DNA from: CBDAUN01 sp965214615
GTDB taxonomy: Bacteria > Pseudomonadota > Gammaproteobacteria > Arenicellales > JAJDZL01
Length of the DNA stretch: 64,000 bases
NCBI GenBank assembly: GCA_965214615.1
Contig: OZ243952.1
Span: 1,674,001-1,738,000, forward strand
Direction: 5' to 3'
A model generated the notes under the pieces. The model ran no database searches and was not told where the DNA came from. It worked only from the letters and a program-made list of their open reading frames with translations. Shown here piece after piece: positions 26,018 to 35,690 of the stretch. The position numbers were made by a program, and so were the translations under genes. Numbering within the stretch: the first letter of the stretch is position 1; each line of letters begins with the position of its first letter.

Positions 26018-27946
26018 GTGCTTGGCAGTCTGGTCGTGCAGGGGGCATCGGCCTATCTTTCCTGGCAGGCGGTTGCTGCAATTCTCGTCGCGATGGTTAT
26101 TGCAGGTACGTATTTGATCGGCGTGCCGTGGATGAAAGTCGCTGAAAAGACAGGGGCGATGGCTTTCGCGGCCCTGCGTGTTGCCGCAGCATCGCTAAAG
26201 CCCAGGGCTCGCACCAAGTTGCGCAAAGCCGAAGCCTTGAAGTCAGCAGACCTCGAAGCGGAGGATGACAAGACGAAGATTCGACGGGTCCATGCAAAAA
26301 AGAGCCAGCGCAAGAAATCTGTTGCGAGCGAACGCTACGAGCCTGTAATCGGAACCATGGAGGTCGAACGCGAATTGCATGAAGCAGACCTCGATTGTTC
26401 CCCTGCGGCAGATTCACCGATTGAGCCGGAACTCGCGCCGAATACTGAGCGTGTCCGCAGTCCGCGCACCCGAAAATCCGCCGTCGCAGACCCGCTGCCG
26501 AGTTCGTCGCTGCTGGACCCGCCGCAAAAGTCTAAACTTGCGTATTCTCAGGAAGACATTGATGCCATGTCGACCAAGGTCGAGCAGATGCTGGCCGAAT
26601 TCGGTGTTCAGGTCAGCGTAGAAAACGCCCACCCGGGCCCGGTCATCACCCAGTTGGAAGTCCTGCCTGCTCCGGGGGTCAAGGCCAGTCAGATTGTGAA
26701 TCTCTCCAGGGATCTTGCACGATCCCTGTCCGTTTCCAGCGTCCGCGTTGTCGACAACATTCCGGGAAGCTCCTATGTGGGGATCGAGGTGCCGAACCGC
26801 ACCCGGGAAATCGTTCGGCTGATTGACGGACTGGAATCCGACCAGTACGCAAGCGGCACATCGCCGCTGACCATGGTACTGGGCAAGGACATTCAGGGCG
26901 GCACGGTGGTCTCAAGTCTGGAAAAGATGCCTCACTTGCTGATTGCGGGAACCACCGGCGCCGGCAAGTCGGTTTGCCTGAATGCGATTCTACTAAGTTT
27001 TCTCTACAAGTCGACGCACGAAAGTCTTCGCTTGATCATGATCGATCCCAAGATGCTGGAGTTTTCCGTATACGAGGGGATACCCCATCTGCTCACGCCA
27101 GTGATTACGGATATGGAAAAGACCGAAAATGCACTGCGCTGGTGCATTGCCGAGATGGAGTTGCGCTATGATTTGATGTCAAAACTCCACGTGCGCAACC
27201 TGAACGGTCTCAACGAATTGATACGCAGTTCCGACCCGATCCCGAATCCGCAGTTGCCTGATGCAACTGAGCCGGTATATTTGACGCCTTTGCCGCACAT
27301 TGTCGTCGTTATCGACGAATTGGCGGACCTGATCATGGTCATGGGGCGCAAGGCCGAGGATTTGATCATACGAATCGCGCAGCGAGCGCGGGCTGCCGGC
27401 ATCCATCTCATAGTTGCGACGCAGCGACCGTCCACGGATGTGATCAAAGGCCTGCTCAAGGCCAACATTCCGACCCGCATCGGATTCAAGGTGGCATCCA
27501 ATGCGGATTCTCGGACGATCCTCGATCAGCCGGGCGCCGAAACGCTGCTGGGGCAGGGCGACATGCTTTTCATCGGGCCAGGCACGAGCGACGCCAAGCG
27601 GGTTCACGGCGCATTTGTCTCTGACGACGAAGTCAAGCGTGTCGTGGATCACTGGAAGAATATCGATTCGCCGAATTACCTGGACGAAGTCGTAGTCGGC
27701 AGCGGTTCTTCGGATTCTGGATTTTCCGGCAACGACAGCGACGGCGAGAGCGACGAACTCTACGACATGGCCGTCGACTATGTGATCAGGCAGCGCCGTC
27801 CTACAATCTCCTCGGTCCAGCGCCAATTTCGCATCGGCTACAATCGGGCGGCGAGAATCATTGAATCGATGGAGAGTGCCGGTGTCGTCAGTCCGGCCGA
27901 CCCGACAGGCAGGCGCGAAGTGCTGGTTCCGCCGCCGCAAGACTGA
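26018..27946 (+). CDS. ftsK: DNA translocase FtsK, motor and gamma domain fragment (frameshifted)
   Basis: Rest of FtsK, in a different frame from the N-terminal piece. Homology begins upstream of the nominal GTG, at about 25982. It supplies the fourth membrane helix (WQAVAAILVAMVIAGTYLIG), a short charged linker, the alpha/beta RecA-like motor with Walker A LIAGTTGAGKSVCLNAILLS and Walker B PHIVVVIDELADLIMVMG, and the gamma domain for KOPS recognition (DELYDMAVDYVIRQRRPTISSVQRQFRIGYNRAARIIE, in pieces). Joined, the protein would be about 780 residues, like the short-linker Pseudomonas form rather than the 1329-residue E. coli one. It is followed by lolA 17 bases later. Confidence 0.92.
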   Translation: MLGSLVVQGASAYLSWQAVAAILVAMVIAGTYLIGVPWMKVAEKTGAMAFAALRVAAASLKPRARTKLRKAEALKSADLEAEDDKTKIRRVHAKKSQRKKSVASERYEPVIGTMEVERELHEADLDCSPAADSPIEPELAPNTERVRSPRTRKSAVADPLPSSSLLDPPQKSKLAYSQEDIDAMSTKVEQMLAEFGVQVSVENAHPGPVITQLEVLPAPGVKASQIVNLSRDLARSLSVSSVRVVDNIPGSSYVGIEVPNRTREIVRLIDGLESDQYASGTSPLTMVLGKDIQGGTVVSSLEKMPHLLIAGTTGAGKSVCLNAILLSFLYKSTHESLRLIMIDPKMLEFSVYEGIPHLLTPVITDMEKTENALRWCIAEMELRYDLMSKLHVRNLNGLNELIRSSDPIPNPQLPDATEPVYLTPLPHIVVVIDELADLIMVMGRKAEDLIIRIAQRARAAGIHLIVATQRPSTDVIKGLLKANIPTRIGFKVASNADSRTILDQPGAETLLGQGDMLFIGPGTSDAKRVHGAFVSDDEVKRVVDHWKNIDSPNYLDEVVVGSGSSDSGFSGNDSDGESDELYDMAVDYVIRQRRPTISSVQRQFRIGYNRAARIIESMESAGVVSPADPTGRREVLVPPPQD

Positions 27947-27963
27947 GACAGGCGGGTCAACCC

Positions 27964-28599
27964 ATGAAAATCCGGCTCCCTGTGTTCGCCTGTGCGGTGC
28001 TGTTAGCTTCGGCTTTGACCTCCGTTGCTGCGGGTTCGGCGGCAACCGAGAGGCTGGAACGCTTTTTTGAAGAGGACGCCACAATGTTCGCCGAGTTCGT
28101 TCAAGTGGTTCTTGACGAAGGATTGCATGTGGTCGAAGAGAGCGCGGGGCTGGTTTGGATCGAACGCCCGAATCTGTTTCGCTGGGAATATATGAGTCCC
28201 TTCAAGCAGACGATCGTGAGCGACGGAGATACCACCTGGGTGTACGATGTCGAGCTTGATCAGGTCACTGTCAGCGATGCGCAGAGCTTTGTCGGGCAAA
28301 GTCCGGCGGAGATACTTTCCGGCATGGGTACCGTCGAGGAAAAGTATGACGTTGACGACCTGGGCCGGCAGGGACAGCTTCTGTGGGTTGCGATCATGCC
28401 CAAGTCCAAGGAAGAATCGCAGTTCGAGGTGATGCGCATGGCATTCGGCCAGCACAATCTTGAATTGGTTGAAATGCTGGATGCGCTCGGCAACACGACC
28501 CGCATCGAGATGGTCGACGTGGTAAGGAACCCTGACCTGGACGCCAGGACATTCGAGTTTGAAATCCCTGAAGGCGTAGATGTGGTTCAATCGCAGTAG
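27964..28599 (+). CDS. lolA: Outer-membrane lipoprotein carrier protein
   Basis: Periplasmic chaperone that takes lipoproteins from LolCDE to LolB. The 211-residue precursor has a Sec signal peptide (MKIRLPVFACAVLLASALTSVAAG, cleavage near AGSA). The family features are FAEFVQVVLDEGLHVVEESAGLVWIERPNLFRWEY and QTIVSDGDTTWVYDVELDQVTV. The usual F-x-Q motif reads AEFVQV, and the W/RPgrFRW region reads WIERPNLFRWEY. The ftsK-lolA-rarA-serS order is standard. It lies 17 bases after ftsK. Confidence 0.93.
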   Translation: MKIRLPVFACAVLLASALTSVAAGSAATERLERFFEEDATMFAEFVQVVLDEGLHVVEESAGLVWIERPNLFRWEYMSPFKQTIVSDGDTTWVYDVELDQVTVSDAQSFVGQSPAEILSGMGTVEEKYDVDDLGRQGQLLWVAIMPKSKEESQFEVMRMAFGQHNLELVEMLDALGNTTRIEMVDVVRNPDLDARTFEFEIPEGVDVVQSQ

Positions 28600-28635
28600 C
28601 CGGCTGCCGGAGCCGACAATGCTTGGAGCATTAGG

Positions 28636-29958
28636 GTGACCTCGGCAGCCGAGACGTATATTCCGCTCGCCGAGGCGCTGCGTCCGCAAACTGTCGCAGA
28701 CATAGTCGGCCAGGATCACCTTCTGGCGCCTGGCAAGCCGCTTTACGAATCCATTTCGGCCGGCATCCCGCACTCGATGGTGCTGTGGGGTCCGCCTGGG
28801 TCGGGCAAGACGACGCTGGCACGAATAATATCGCGATGCTTCAACGCCCAGCTGTTCGCCCTGTCTGCGGTAACCAGCGGCGTCAAGGAAATTCGCGAGA
28901 CGGTGGAAAAAGGGCGGCAGGCGCGCGAGTCCGGGTTGAAAACCGTATTGTTTGTAGACGAGGCGCATCGATTCAACAAGTCTCAGCAGGATGCATTTCT
29001 CCCGCATATTGAAAGCGGCGTACTGATTTTCATCGGCGCCACTACCGAAAACCCGGCGTTTGAACTGAACAATGCCCTATTGTCCCGGCTCAAAGTCTAC
29101 GTGCTCAAGCCATTGTCGACCGATGACCTGAAACGGGTATTGGATCGGGCATTGGAAGTCGGTTCAGGGGATTTGACAAGGGGATTGACGGTTAGCGAAG
29201 ACGCCAAGTCGGTGCTTTCGGCTGCTGCTTCAGGCGATGCGCGACGATTGCTGAATTATCTGGAGATTGCTACGAGTCTGACCGGCGATGACAAAGACGA
29301 AATCGATGAAAGTCTGGCCTTTGCCGTTTCCGGCGCGCCGCTGGCCAGATTCGACAAGCGCGCAGATCTGTTCTATGAGCAAATTTCCGCATTGCATAAG
29401 TCGATCCGGGGATCTGATCCGGATGCTGCGCTATATTGGCTGTGCAGAATGCTGGATGGCGGCTGCGACCCTCTTTATGTCGCAAGACGGGTTACTCGCA
29501 TCGCCAGCGAGGATATCGGCAATGCGGACCCCAGGGCATTGGAGATCGCGCTTGCCGGGTGGGACGCCTACAGAAGGCTCGGAACACCCGAAGGAGAGCT
29601 TGCGATCGCTCAGGCCGTGGTCTACATGGCGTGTACGCCAAAAAGCAATGCCGTCTACGCAGGATTCAACGAGGCGATGGCGGATGCGCGCAGCAAGGGG
29701 GATTTTCAGGTGCCGGCGCGATTTCGCAATGCCCCTACGCGATTGCAAAAGGAACTGGGATACGGTGACGGCTATCGCTACGCGCACGACGAGCAGGACG
29801 CCTATGCAGCAGGCGAGACTTATTTTCCTGATGAAATGAAGCCGGTGCGGTACTATCGGCCGGCAGATCGAGGGATTGAAAAGAGAATCGCCGAATATAT
29901 GAGACGACTGCGGCAGATGGATGCTGAAAAAACCGCATCGGGCACCGAACGCAGATAG
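28636..29958 (+). CDS. rarA: Replication-associated recombination protein A
   Basis: AAA+ ATPase of the RarA/MgsA/WRNIP1 family, acting at stalled replication forks. The 440-residue product has an N-terminal PLAEALRPQTVADIVGQDHLL, Walker A LWGPPGSGKTTLARII (about residue 56), Walker B TVLFVDEAHRFNKSQQDAFLPHIE, sensor 1 FIGATTENPAFELNNALLSR and the C-terminal tetramerisation region (WLCRMLDGGCDPLYVARRVTRIASEDIG). It starts with GTG, 36 bases after lolA. The length matches E. coli RarA (447). Confidence 0.95.
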   Translation: MTSAAETYIPLAEALRPQTVADIVGQDHLLAPGKPLYESISAGIPHSMVLWGPPGSGKTTLARIISRCFNAQLFALSAVTSGVKEIRETVEKGRQARESGLKTVLFVDEAHRFNKSQQDAFLPHIESGVLIFIGATTENPAFELNNALLSRLKVYVLKPLSTDDLKRVLDRALEVGSGDLTRGLTVSEDAKSVLSAAASGDARRLLNYLEIATSLTGDDKDEIDESLAFAVSGAPLARFDKRADLFYEQISALHKSIRGSDPDAALYWLCRMLDGGCDPLYVARRVTRIASEDIGNADPRALEIALAGWDAYRRLGTPEGELAIAQAVVYMACTPKSNAVYAGFNEAMADARSKGDFQVPARFRNAPTRLQKELGYGDGYRYAHDEQDAYAAGETYFPDEMKPVRYYRPADRGIEKRIAEYMRRLRQMDAEKTASGTERR

Positions 29959-30093
29959 CCGCAAAGCGCAATTGATGATTCCGGGTCAGCAAAATGCGCC
30001 GCAATGCAATTGAAATTTGACCAAAAAGACTCAAATGTTCGAATGAACACCATTGACGAAATGACGCACTGCCAGGGACAGTAGAGAAGACAC

Positions 30094-31377
30094 ATGCTTG
30101 ATCCGCAATTTCTTAGAACCGAGTACAAGACGCTTGCACAGAGCCTGAAACCCAGGAACTACGACTTCGATATTGCCTATTTCGAAGATCTGGAATCGAG
30201 ACGCCGGACCATTCAGTCCGAGACCGAGGCGGCGCGCAGCGACCGCAAGCAGATATCGAAGCAGATCGGCCAGTCGAAAGCCGCCGGACGCGATGTCTCC
30301 GAACTGATGGCCGACGTAGAGCAGGTCGGCACGAGGCTGGATGCGCTTGAATCCCAGTTCCAGGCGGTTCAGAACGAATACCAGGAGTTTGTTTCCGGAA
30401 TTCCCAATGTCGCCCATGATTCGGTCCCTGTTGGCGCGGATGAAGACTCCAATCTGGAGATGCGCCGAATCGGGGAAGTCCCTGTATTTGAATTCGAAGC
30501 CAAGGATCACGTAGCTCTCGGAGAGCAGGGCGGCATGCTGGATTTTGAATTGGGGGCGAACCTGGCAAGCTCTAGATTTGTCGTAGTGCGCGATGAACTG
30601 TCAATGCTGCATCGGGCGCTTGCGCAATTCATGCTCGATACGCATGTCAGGGATCACGGCTACAGGGAGGTGAACGTTCCGTTTATCGTCAACAGCTCCA
30701 TCCTCTTTGGCACTGGACAGTTGCCCAAGTTTCAGGATGATCAGTTCCGTATCGACGATGACCGCGACTTTTATCTGATCCCGACAGCTGAAGTGCCGTT
30801 GACGAACTTCGTTCGCGATCGCATCATAGAGCCGGATGAATTGCCGATTAAGCTGGTTTCTCACACACCTTGCTTTCGACGCGAGGCGGGTTCCTATGGC
30901 CGCGACACCCGCGGCATGATTCGCCAGCATCAATTCGAGAAAGTCGAGTTGGTGCATATCGTCGAGCCAGAGGCTTCATACGATACGCTCGAAGAGTTGG
31001 TCTCGAATGCCGAGCGCATTCTTCAGCTCCTGGAACTGCCGTACCGGGTAATTGTGCTGTGCACCGGCGATATGGGATTTGGCGCAGCTAAAACCTACGA
31101 TATCGAAGTCTGGCTGCCGGGGCAGAGCAAGTACCGCGAGATTTCGTCCTGCAGCAACTGCGAAGCGTTTCAGGCCCGCCGCATGGGCGCACGGTGGCGC
31201 AACCGGGAGACGCGCCGTCCGGAGCCGCTGCATACGCTCAATGGATCAGGGCTTGCTGTTGGCAGAACCATGATTGCCGTGATGGAGAACTACCAGCAGG
31301 CGGATGGCGCAATGATCGTGCCGGAAGTGCTGCGCAGCTACATGGGCGGACTCGAAAAAATCGAGGCGAAAAAGTAA
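30094..31377 (+). CDS. serS: Seryl-tRNA synthetase
   Basis: Class II aminoacyl-tRNA synthetase, 427 residues (E. coli 430). The N-terminal long coiled-coil arm that grips tRNA-Ser spans about residues 25-100 (ESRRRTIQSETEAARSDRKQ). It is followed by the catalytic core with motif 1 around MLHRALAQFMLDTH, motif 2 FRREAGSYGRDTRGMIRQHQFEKVE, and motif 3 NGSGLAVGRTMIAVMENYQ. It is last in the ftsK-lolA-rarA-serS cluster, and 25 bases separate it from the convergent lpdA. Confidence 0.97.
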   Translation: MLDPQFLRTEYKTLAQSLKPRNYDFDIAYFEDLESRRRTIQSETEAARSDRKQISKQIGQSKAAGRDVSELMADVEQVGTRLDALESQFQAVQNEYQEFVSGIPNVAHDSVPVGADEDSNLEMRRIGEVPVFEFEAKDHVALGEQGGMLDFELGANLASSRFVVVRDELSMLHRALAQFMLDTHVRDHGYREVNVPFIVNSSILFGTGQLPKFQDDQFRIDDDRDFYLIPTAEVPLTNFVRDRIIEPDELPIKLVSHTPCFRREAGSYGRDTRGMIRQHQFEKVELVHIVEPEASYDTLEELVSNAERILQLLELPYRVIVLCTGDMGFGAAKTYDIEVWLPGQSKYREISSCSNCEAFQARRMGARWRNRETRRPEPLHTLNGSGLAVGRTMIAVMENYQQADGAMIVPEVLRSYMGGLEKIEAKK

Positions 31378-31402
31378 GCCGGCGAAGTCTGGTGCCCGGC
31401 GC

Positions 31403-32839
31403 CTAGCTGCGTCGAGGCTTGCGTTTCGGCAGATACAGGTCGGTAATCGTGCCTTCCTGAATTTCCGCTGCGAAGCCGATGGTTTCCGAAAGCGTCGGAT
31501 GGGGGTGGATTGTCAAGGCGACATCCTGCACGTCGGCGCCCATTTCTATGGCCAAAGTCGCCTCGGCAATCAATTCTCCTGCATTGGTTCCGGTGATTCC
31601 GGCGCCGATGACACGACTGGTCGAGGGTTCGAAAATCAGCTTGGTCAGTCCTTCGGGCCGCGCCATCGACAACGCCCTTCCGCTCGCCATCCAGGGAAAT
31701 GAAGCCTTTTCGATTTCGATGCCGGCACGTTTCGCCTCGCGCTCGGTGATGCCTGCCCATGCGATTTCAGGGTCGGTATAGGCGACCGAAGGGATAATGT
31801 CGGTGTCAAAGCTGCTGCGAAGTCCGGCTGCCGCTTCGGCGGCGGTCTTGCCTTGATGCACTGCCTTGTGGGCGAGCATCGGCTGTCCCACGATATCCCC
31901 AATTGCAAATATGTTGGAAATATTGGTACGCAACTGGCGACTGACAGGAATGAATCCGTTCTCGCTGATGCGCACGCCAGCGTTTTCTGCGCCGACCTTA
32001 TGCCCGTTGGGCTGACGACCTACGGCAACCAGTATCATGTCGAAGCGGTCGCTGAATTGCTTTCCGTCCTTTTCGAATTGCACTTCGAGCATGTCGGATT
32101 CGCAGTCGACGGCAGTAACGCGCGTATTCAGCATGATGCGCTCGTATCTTTTTGAAACTCTTTTCTCCAACGGCTTGACCAGGTCAGGATCGGCTTCAGA
32201 AACTAGATTTTCGAGCACTTCGACGATTGTGATCGATGTCCCGAGTTCGTGATAGACCGTGGCGAGTTCCAATCCTATGATGCCGCCGCCGATGACCAGC
32301 ATTCGATTTGGCACCTGATTCAGTTCAAGTGCGCCGGTGGAATCGAGAATTCGGGGATCGTCGGGAATGAACGGAAGCTTGGCCGCCTGGGATCCCGCTG
32401 CGATGATTGCATTGTTGAAGTCAATGCCGGTAACCGACTCGTCGTGAACGACGTTCAAAGCGTTTGCAGATGTAAACTGCCCGTAGCCGGAGACGATTTG
32501 AACGCCCCGCTTGCGAGCCAGTCCGGCCAGTCCGCCGGTCAGTTGCGACACCACTTTCTGTACCCATCTGCGCAACTGTCGCGTGTCGATCTCAGGGTCG
32601 TTGAACACGATGCCGCATTCCTTGATATCAGCGGCTTCGGATAGAACCTTGGCTGCATGAAGGAATGCTTTTGACGGAATGCATCCCACGTTCAGGCAGA
32701 CGCCGCCCAAGGTCGGGTAGCGTTCAACGATTACGGTCTTAAGTCCGAGGTCTGCCGCCCTGAATGCGGCCGTATATCCGCCAGGCCCGGAACCGAGTAC
32801 AGCGACATCCGCATCGATTCTTGTCTCAGTGCTCGCCAT
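31403..32839 (-). CDS. lpdA: Dihydrolipoyl dehydrogenase (E3)
   Basis: FAD enzyme that reoxidises lipoamide in the pyruvate dehydrogenase complex, perhaps also serving the 2-oxoglutarate complex. The 478 residues have VAVLGSGPGGYTAAFRAADLG (FAD), the redox disulphide in GGVCLNVGCIPSKAFLH (C-x4-C), MLVIGGGIIGLELATVYHELG (NAD), IFAIGDIVGQPMLAHKAVHQG and the C-terminal catalytic HPHPTLSETIGFAAE. There is no N-terminal lipoyl domain. It lies 38 bases after aceF, so it is co-transcribed, as expected for a PDH operon. Confidence 0.96.
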   Translation of the reverse strand: MASTETRIDADVAVLGSGPGGYTAAFRAADLGLKTVIVERYPTLGGVCLNVGCIPSKAFLHAAKVLSEAADIKECGIVFNDPEIDTRQLRRWVQKVVSQLTGGLAGLARKRGVQIVSGYGQFTSANALNVVHDESVTGIDFNNAIIAAGSQAAKLPFIPDDPRILDSTGALELNQVPNRMLVIGGGIIGLELATVYHELGTSITIVEVLENLVSEADPDLVKPLEKRVSKRYERIMLNTRVTAVDCESDMLEVQFEKDGKQFSDRFDMILVAVGRQPNGHKVGAENAGVRISENGFIPVSRQLRTNISNIFAIGDIVGQPMLAHKAVHQGKTAAEAAAGLRSSFDTDIIPSVAYTDPEIAWAGITEREAKRAGIEIEKASFPWMASGRALSMARPEGLTKLIFEPSTSRVIGAGITGTNAGELIAEATLAIEMGADVQDVALTIHPHPTLSETIGFAAEIQEGTITDLYLPKRKPRRS

Positions 32840-32877
32840 AGGTTCAACCCTTGATTCGTTGCAATGCGCGACTGGCG

Positions 32878-34488
32878 CTAGAGCAGGATTCTTCGCGGAT
32901 CTTCAAGCAGGCGGCAAAGATGCGCTGAAAATCTTGCGGCTTCGGCGCCATCGATAACGCGGTGGTCATATGAAAGTGACAGAGGGATTCTGATTGCAGT
33001 CCGAACTCCGCCTCCGTCGGGAACAACGACGCTCTGATGCCGGCTGACACCTAGAATCGCAACTTCCGGAGGATTGATGATCGGGGTGAAAAATCGCCCG
33101 CCAATCCCGCCGATGCTGGAGATCGTAAAGCATCCGCCCTCGAAATCAGACGGTGTAAGGCGTCCCTCTCTGGCTCTCGCCCCGGTCTCTTGCAGCTTTA
33201 TCGCGAACTCGCGCACCGAAGTGCTCTCGACATTCCTGATTACCGGTACAACCAGGCCGTTTGGAGTATCAACCGCAATTCCGAGGTTGATGTATTTTTT
33301 TAAAATCAGCGACTGGCTGTCGGGAGACAATGAGGAATTGAATGCGGGAAATTCCTTTAAGGCATGAACCATGGCCTTGCAAATGAATGAAAGGACGGTG
33401 ATTCGGATCCCCTGGCTCTTCAGTTCGGCGCTTGCCGACTTGCGAAACTCTTCGAGTTCGGTAATTTCGGCCTCGTCGTGATGCGTGACATGAGGAATGT
33501 CCAGCCAGGACCGGTGCAGCCTGGCGCCTGTAATGCGCTTGATCTTTGACAGCGAGACTGTTTCGATTGAGCCGAACTGACTGAAATCCACTTCCGGAAT
33601 CGGCGGCGGTCCGAACGCCACGGCCGTTTTGGGCGCTTCGCTGACTTGAAGTGCCTGCTTGACGTATTGCGTTACATTGTCCTTCGTGATGCGGCCCTTT
33701 TGACCGGTGCCTCGCACTTTTGAAAGGTCGGCGCCAAGTTCTCTGGCATATCTTCTGACACTGGGACTGGCGTGGGGCTTTGTACTTTTCGAAAGCTCCG
33801 CTGGCGGAGGCAGAGAAGAGGGCGGCGAGTGGATCGGCCGGCCTTCATCCGAAGGCTTTACGGCATCCGGCTTTGAAGGATGATCGGGCTGCGCGGGACT
33901 TTTTGCATCCTGCTTGCTGCTGGCAGCAGCCGGTTGTCCGGATTCGATGCTCAGCAACGGGTCGCCCTTCGACACCTTGTCGCCGACAGACACAATGACC
34001 TGGGAAACCTTTCCAGAAACAAGCGATGGCACCTCCATGGTGGCCTTGTCGCTTTCCAGGGTCAGAATCGAATCGTCGATTGCGAGCACATCCCCGGCAT
34101 TGACAAGCACTTCAATGACCTCGACATCGGAAAAATCGCCGATGTCCTGCAACACGACCGTCTCGGTGCTGTCCGACGCCGGAGCTTGCGGCTCAGGCTG
34201 CGGCTGATCGGCCTGGCCATCTTTGGAATCCGCTTCGTTGTCAGATGAGGCTGCTTCAATGCGCAGCAGCGGGTCGCCTTGCGACACCTTGTCGCCGACA
34301 GAGACGATGATTTCAGAAATCTTTCCCGCAACGACAGACGGCACCTCCATGGTGGCCTTGTCACTTTCCAGAGTCAGAATCGAGTCATCGACAGCGAGGG
34401 TGTCCCCGACATTGACGAGTATTTCGATGATCTCTACATCGGAAAAGTCACCAATGTCCTGCAGTGCTACTAATTCGCCAGCGCTCAT
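32878..34488 (-). CDS. aceF: Pyruvate dehydrogenase E2 (dihydrolipoamide acetyltransferase)
   Basis: Core acetyltransferase of the pyruvate dehydrogenase complex, 536 residues. Two N-terminal lipoyl domains are nearly identical to each other, each with the modified lysine in ESDKATMEVPS (about residues 43 and 147). They are separated by acidic/Pro/Ala linkers. Next is the peripheral-subunit-binding domain SPSVRRYARELGADLSKVRGTGQKGRI, and then the catalytic domain ending LSLSYDHRVIDGAEAARF with its His and Asp. E. coli has three lipoyl domains, and two is common in Pseudomonas-like species. It is separated from aceE by three unrelated minus-strand genes. Confidence 0.96.
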   Translation of the reverse strand: MSAGELVALQDIGDFSDVEIIEILVNVGDTLAVDDSILTLESDKATMEVPSVVAGKISEIIVSVGDKVSQGDPLLRIEAASSDNEADSKDGQADQPQPEPQAPASDSTETVVLQDIGDFSDVEVIEVLVNAGDVLAIDDSILTLESDKATMEVPSLVSGKVSQVIVSVGDKVSKGDPLLSIESGQPAAASSKQDAKSPAQPDHPSKPDAVKPSDEGRPIHSPPSSLPPPAELSKSTKPHASPSVRRYARELGADLSKVRGTGQKGRITKDNVTQYVKQALQVSEAPKTAVAFGPPPIPEVDFSQFGSIETVSLSKIKRITGARLHRSWLDIPHVTHHDEAEITELEEFRKSASAELKSQGIRITVLSFICKAMVHALKEFPAFNSSLSPDSQSLILKKYINLGIAVDTPNGLVVPVIRNVESTSVREFAIKLQETGARAREGRLTPSDFEGGCFTISSIGGIGGRFFTPIINPPEVAILGVSRHQSVVVPDGGGVRTAIRIPLSLSYDHRVIDGAEAARFSAHLCRLLEDPRRILL

Positions 34489-34879
34489 CGTTTCAAGCCA
34501 GATAGGTTCTGCGGATAAAACCCAGATTATATAGAATTACTGTGGGCGTCTTGTCGTCGTTGCAGCGCAAAACCGATAAATTCCAGTCTTGCCCGTTGCA
34601 ATGGATTTGACAGGGCGACCGTCATGATGCGCCTAAAGCGCGGTTGCGCCGAGAATCACAGTCTGATCGAATCTTGACGGCAGCGGTACGGGCGCATGTG
34701 CCATTGCGTCTGCAGCGCGATGCATTCCCGGAATATTCGGTTTTTCCGCATTTAGGAGCCGGTCAGGTTTTCGATGAATGAATGCGTCCGGCAATCGCCG
34801 ATGGTCTTTCGCAAAATCGGCAGGTCCCAGATTTGCTGCAGGAATCCGCCGGGATGTTGCTTTTCGAGCCGTCGGCGCG
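34489..34879. other. Gap between the crotonase gene and aceF
   Basis: About 390 bases upstream of aceF, where the promoter for aceF-lpdA is expected because aceE is not adjacent. I see no gene, hairpin with T-run, or strong -35/-10 pair. A short open frame at 34633-34902 has no recognisable content. Confidence 0.4.
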
Positions 34880-35680
34880 CTAGATTCGTACGCTGTCGCC
34901 ATGCCGTCCCAGACCGTCTTTGAATCGGGTCGCTCCCTTAAGTCCGTAAGTCGTCAGTTCTGCGCGGCCATTCTCCCATTCATCAGTCAGCGCCTCCTTG
35001 GCCGGCTTGCCGTGCTGGCGAATTGCCGAGCGCCGGTCCGCCCGGACGCAGCTTTGCGGAAAGCGCGCGATTCTATGGGCGATACTTTCGGCTTGTTCGC
35101 GGGATGTCCCGTCTTCGACCACATGTTCGCACAGTCCGATTCGCTCGCATTCGCGTGCAGGAACTTTTCGCCCTGTCAGGATGATTTCCAGCGCCCGGCC
35201 CTGTCCGACGAGTCGCGGCAGCCGTACCGTGCCTCCGTCAATCAACGGAATCCCCCAACGACGGCAATAGACGCCGAAATAAGCCGACTCCTCCATCACC
35301 CTGAAGTCGCACCACATTGCCAATTCCATGCCGCCGGCGACCGCAGGTCCAGCGACTGCTGCGATCACAGGCTTGTCGAGTTCAAGTCGACTCGGACCCA
35401 TCGGACCTCGAGGCATCTTGTCCCCTGGTTCGGCTGGAAAATTCAGTTCGGTCAGAGGATCGTCAGATTCGATCGTCGAAGCGAATTTCAGATCCCAGCC
35501 GGCGCAAAATGCGCCGCCTTCGCCCCAGAACACTGCCACTGACGCGTCTTTGTCTTCATCAAACTCCAAAAAAGCATCGGTCAACGCATCTGCGCTATCC
35601 GGATCCATTGCATTGCGGACCTGCGGGCGGGAATGAATTACGGTCCACACGCTGTCGCACTTGTCTATTCGCACTGTCAT
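34880..35680 (-). CDS. Crotonase / enoyl-CoA hydratase family protein
   Basis: CoA-ester enzyme of the crotonase superfamily, 266 residues from the ATG at 35680. GAGGAGG lies just upstream of that ATG, so I prefer it to the in-frame start at 35701. Family features are SRPQVRNAMDPDSADALTDAF, the oxyanion-hole strand VFWGEGGAFCAGWDL (about residue 60) and PVIAAVAGPAVAGGMELAMWCDFRV. GIPLIDGGTVRLPRLVGQGRALEIILTG follows, where hydratases have catalytic Glu and this one has Asp-Gly. The substrate is unknown. It lies between aceE and aceF on the same strand, which is unusual. Confidence 0.9.
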   Translation of the reverse strand: MTVRIDKCDSVWTVIHSRPQVRNAMDPDSADALTDAFLEFDEDKDASVAVFWGEGGAFCAGWDLKFASTIESDDPLTELNFPAEPGDKMPRGPMGPSRLELDKPVIAAVAGPAVAGGMELAMWCDFRVMEESAYFGVYCRRWGIPLIDGGTVRLPRLVGQGRALEIILTGRKVPARECERIGLCEHVVEDGTSREQAESIAHRIARFPQSCVRADRRSAIRQHGKPAKEALTDEWENGRAELTTYGLKGATRFKDGLGRHGDSVRI

Positions 35681-35690
35681 GCGTTCCTCC

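Noticed and set aside
27179..28084. 301-codon minus-strand frame over the ftsK motor
   Set aside because: Antisense to the Walker and gamma regions of ftsK, and no motifs of its own.
28003..29007. 334-codon minus-strand frame over lolA and rarA
   Set aside because: Crosses two real plus-strand genes and lacks any domain.
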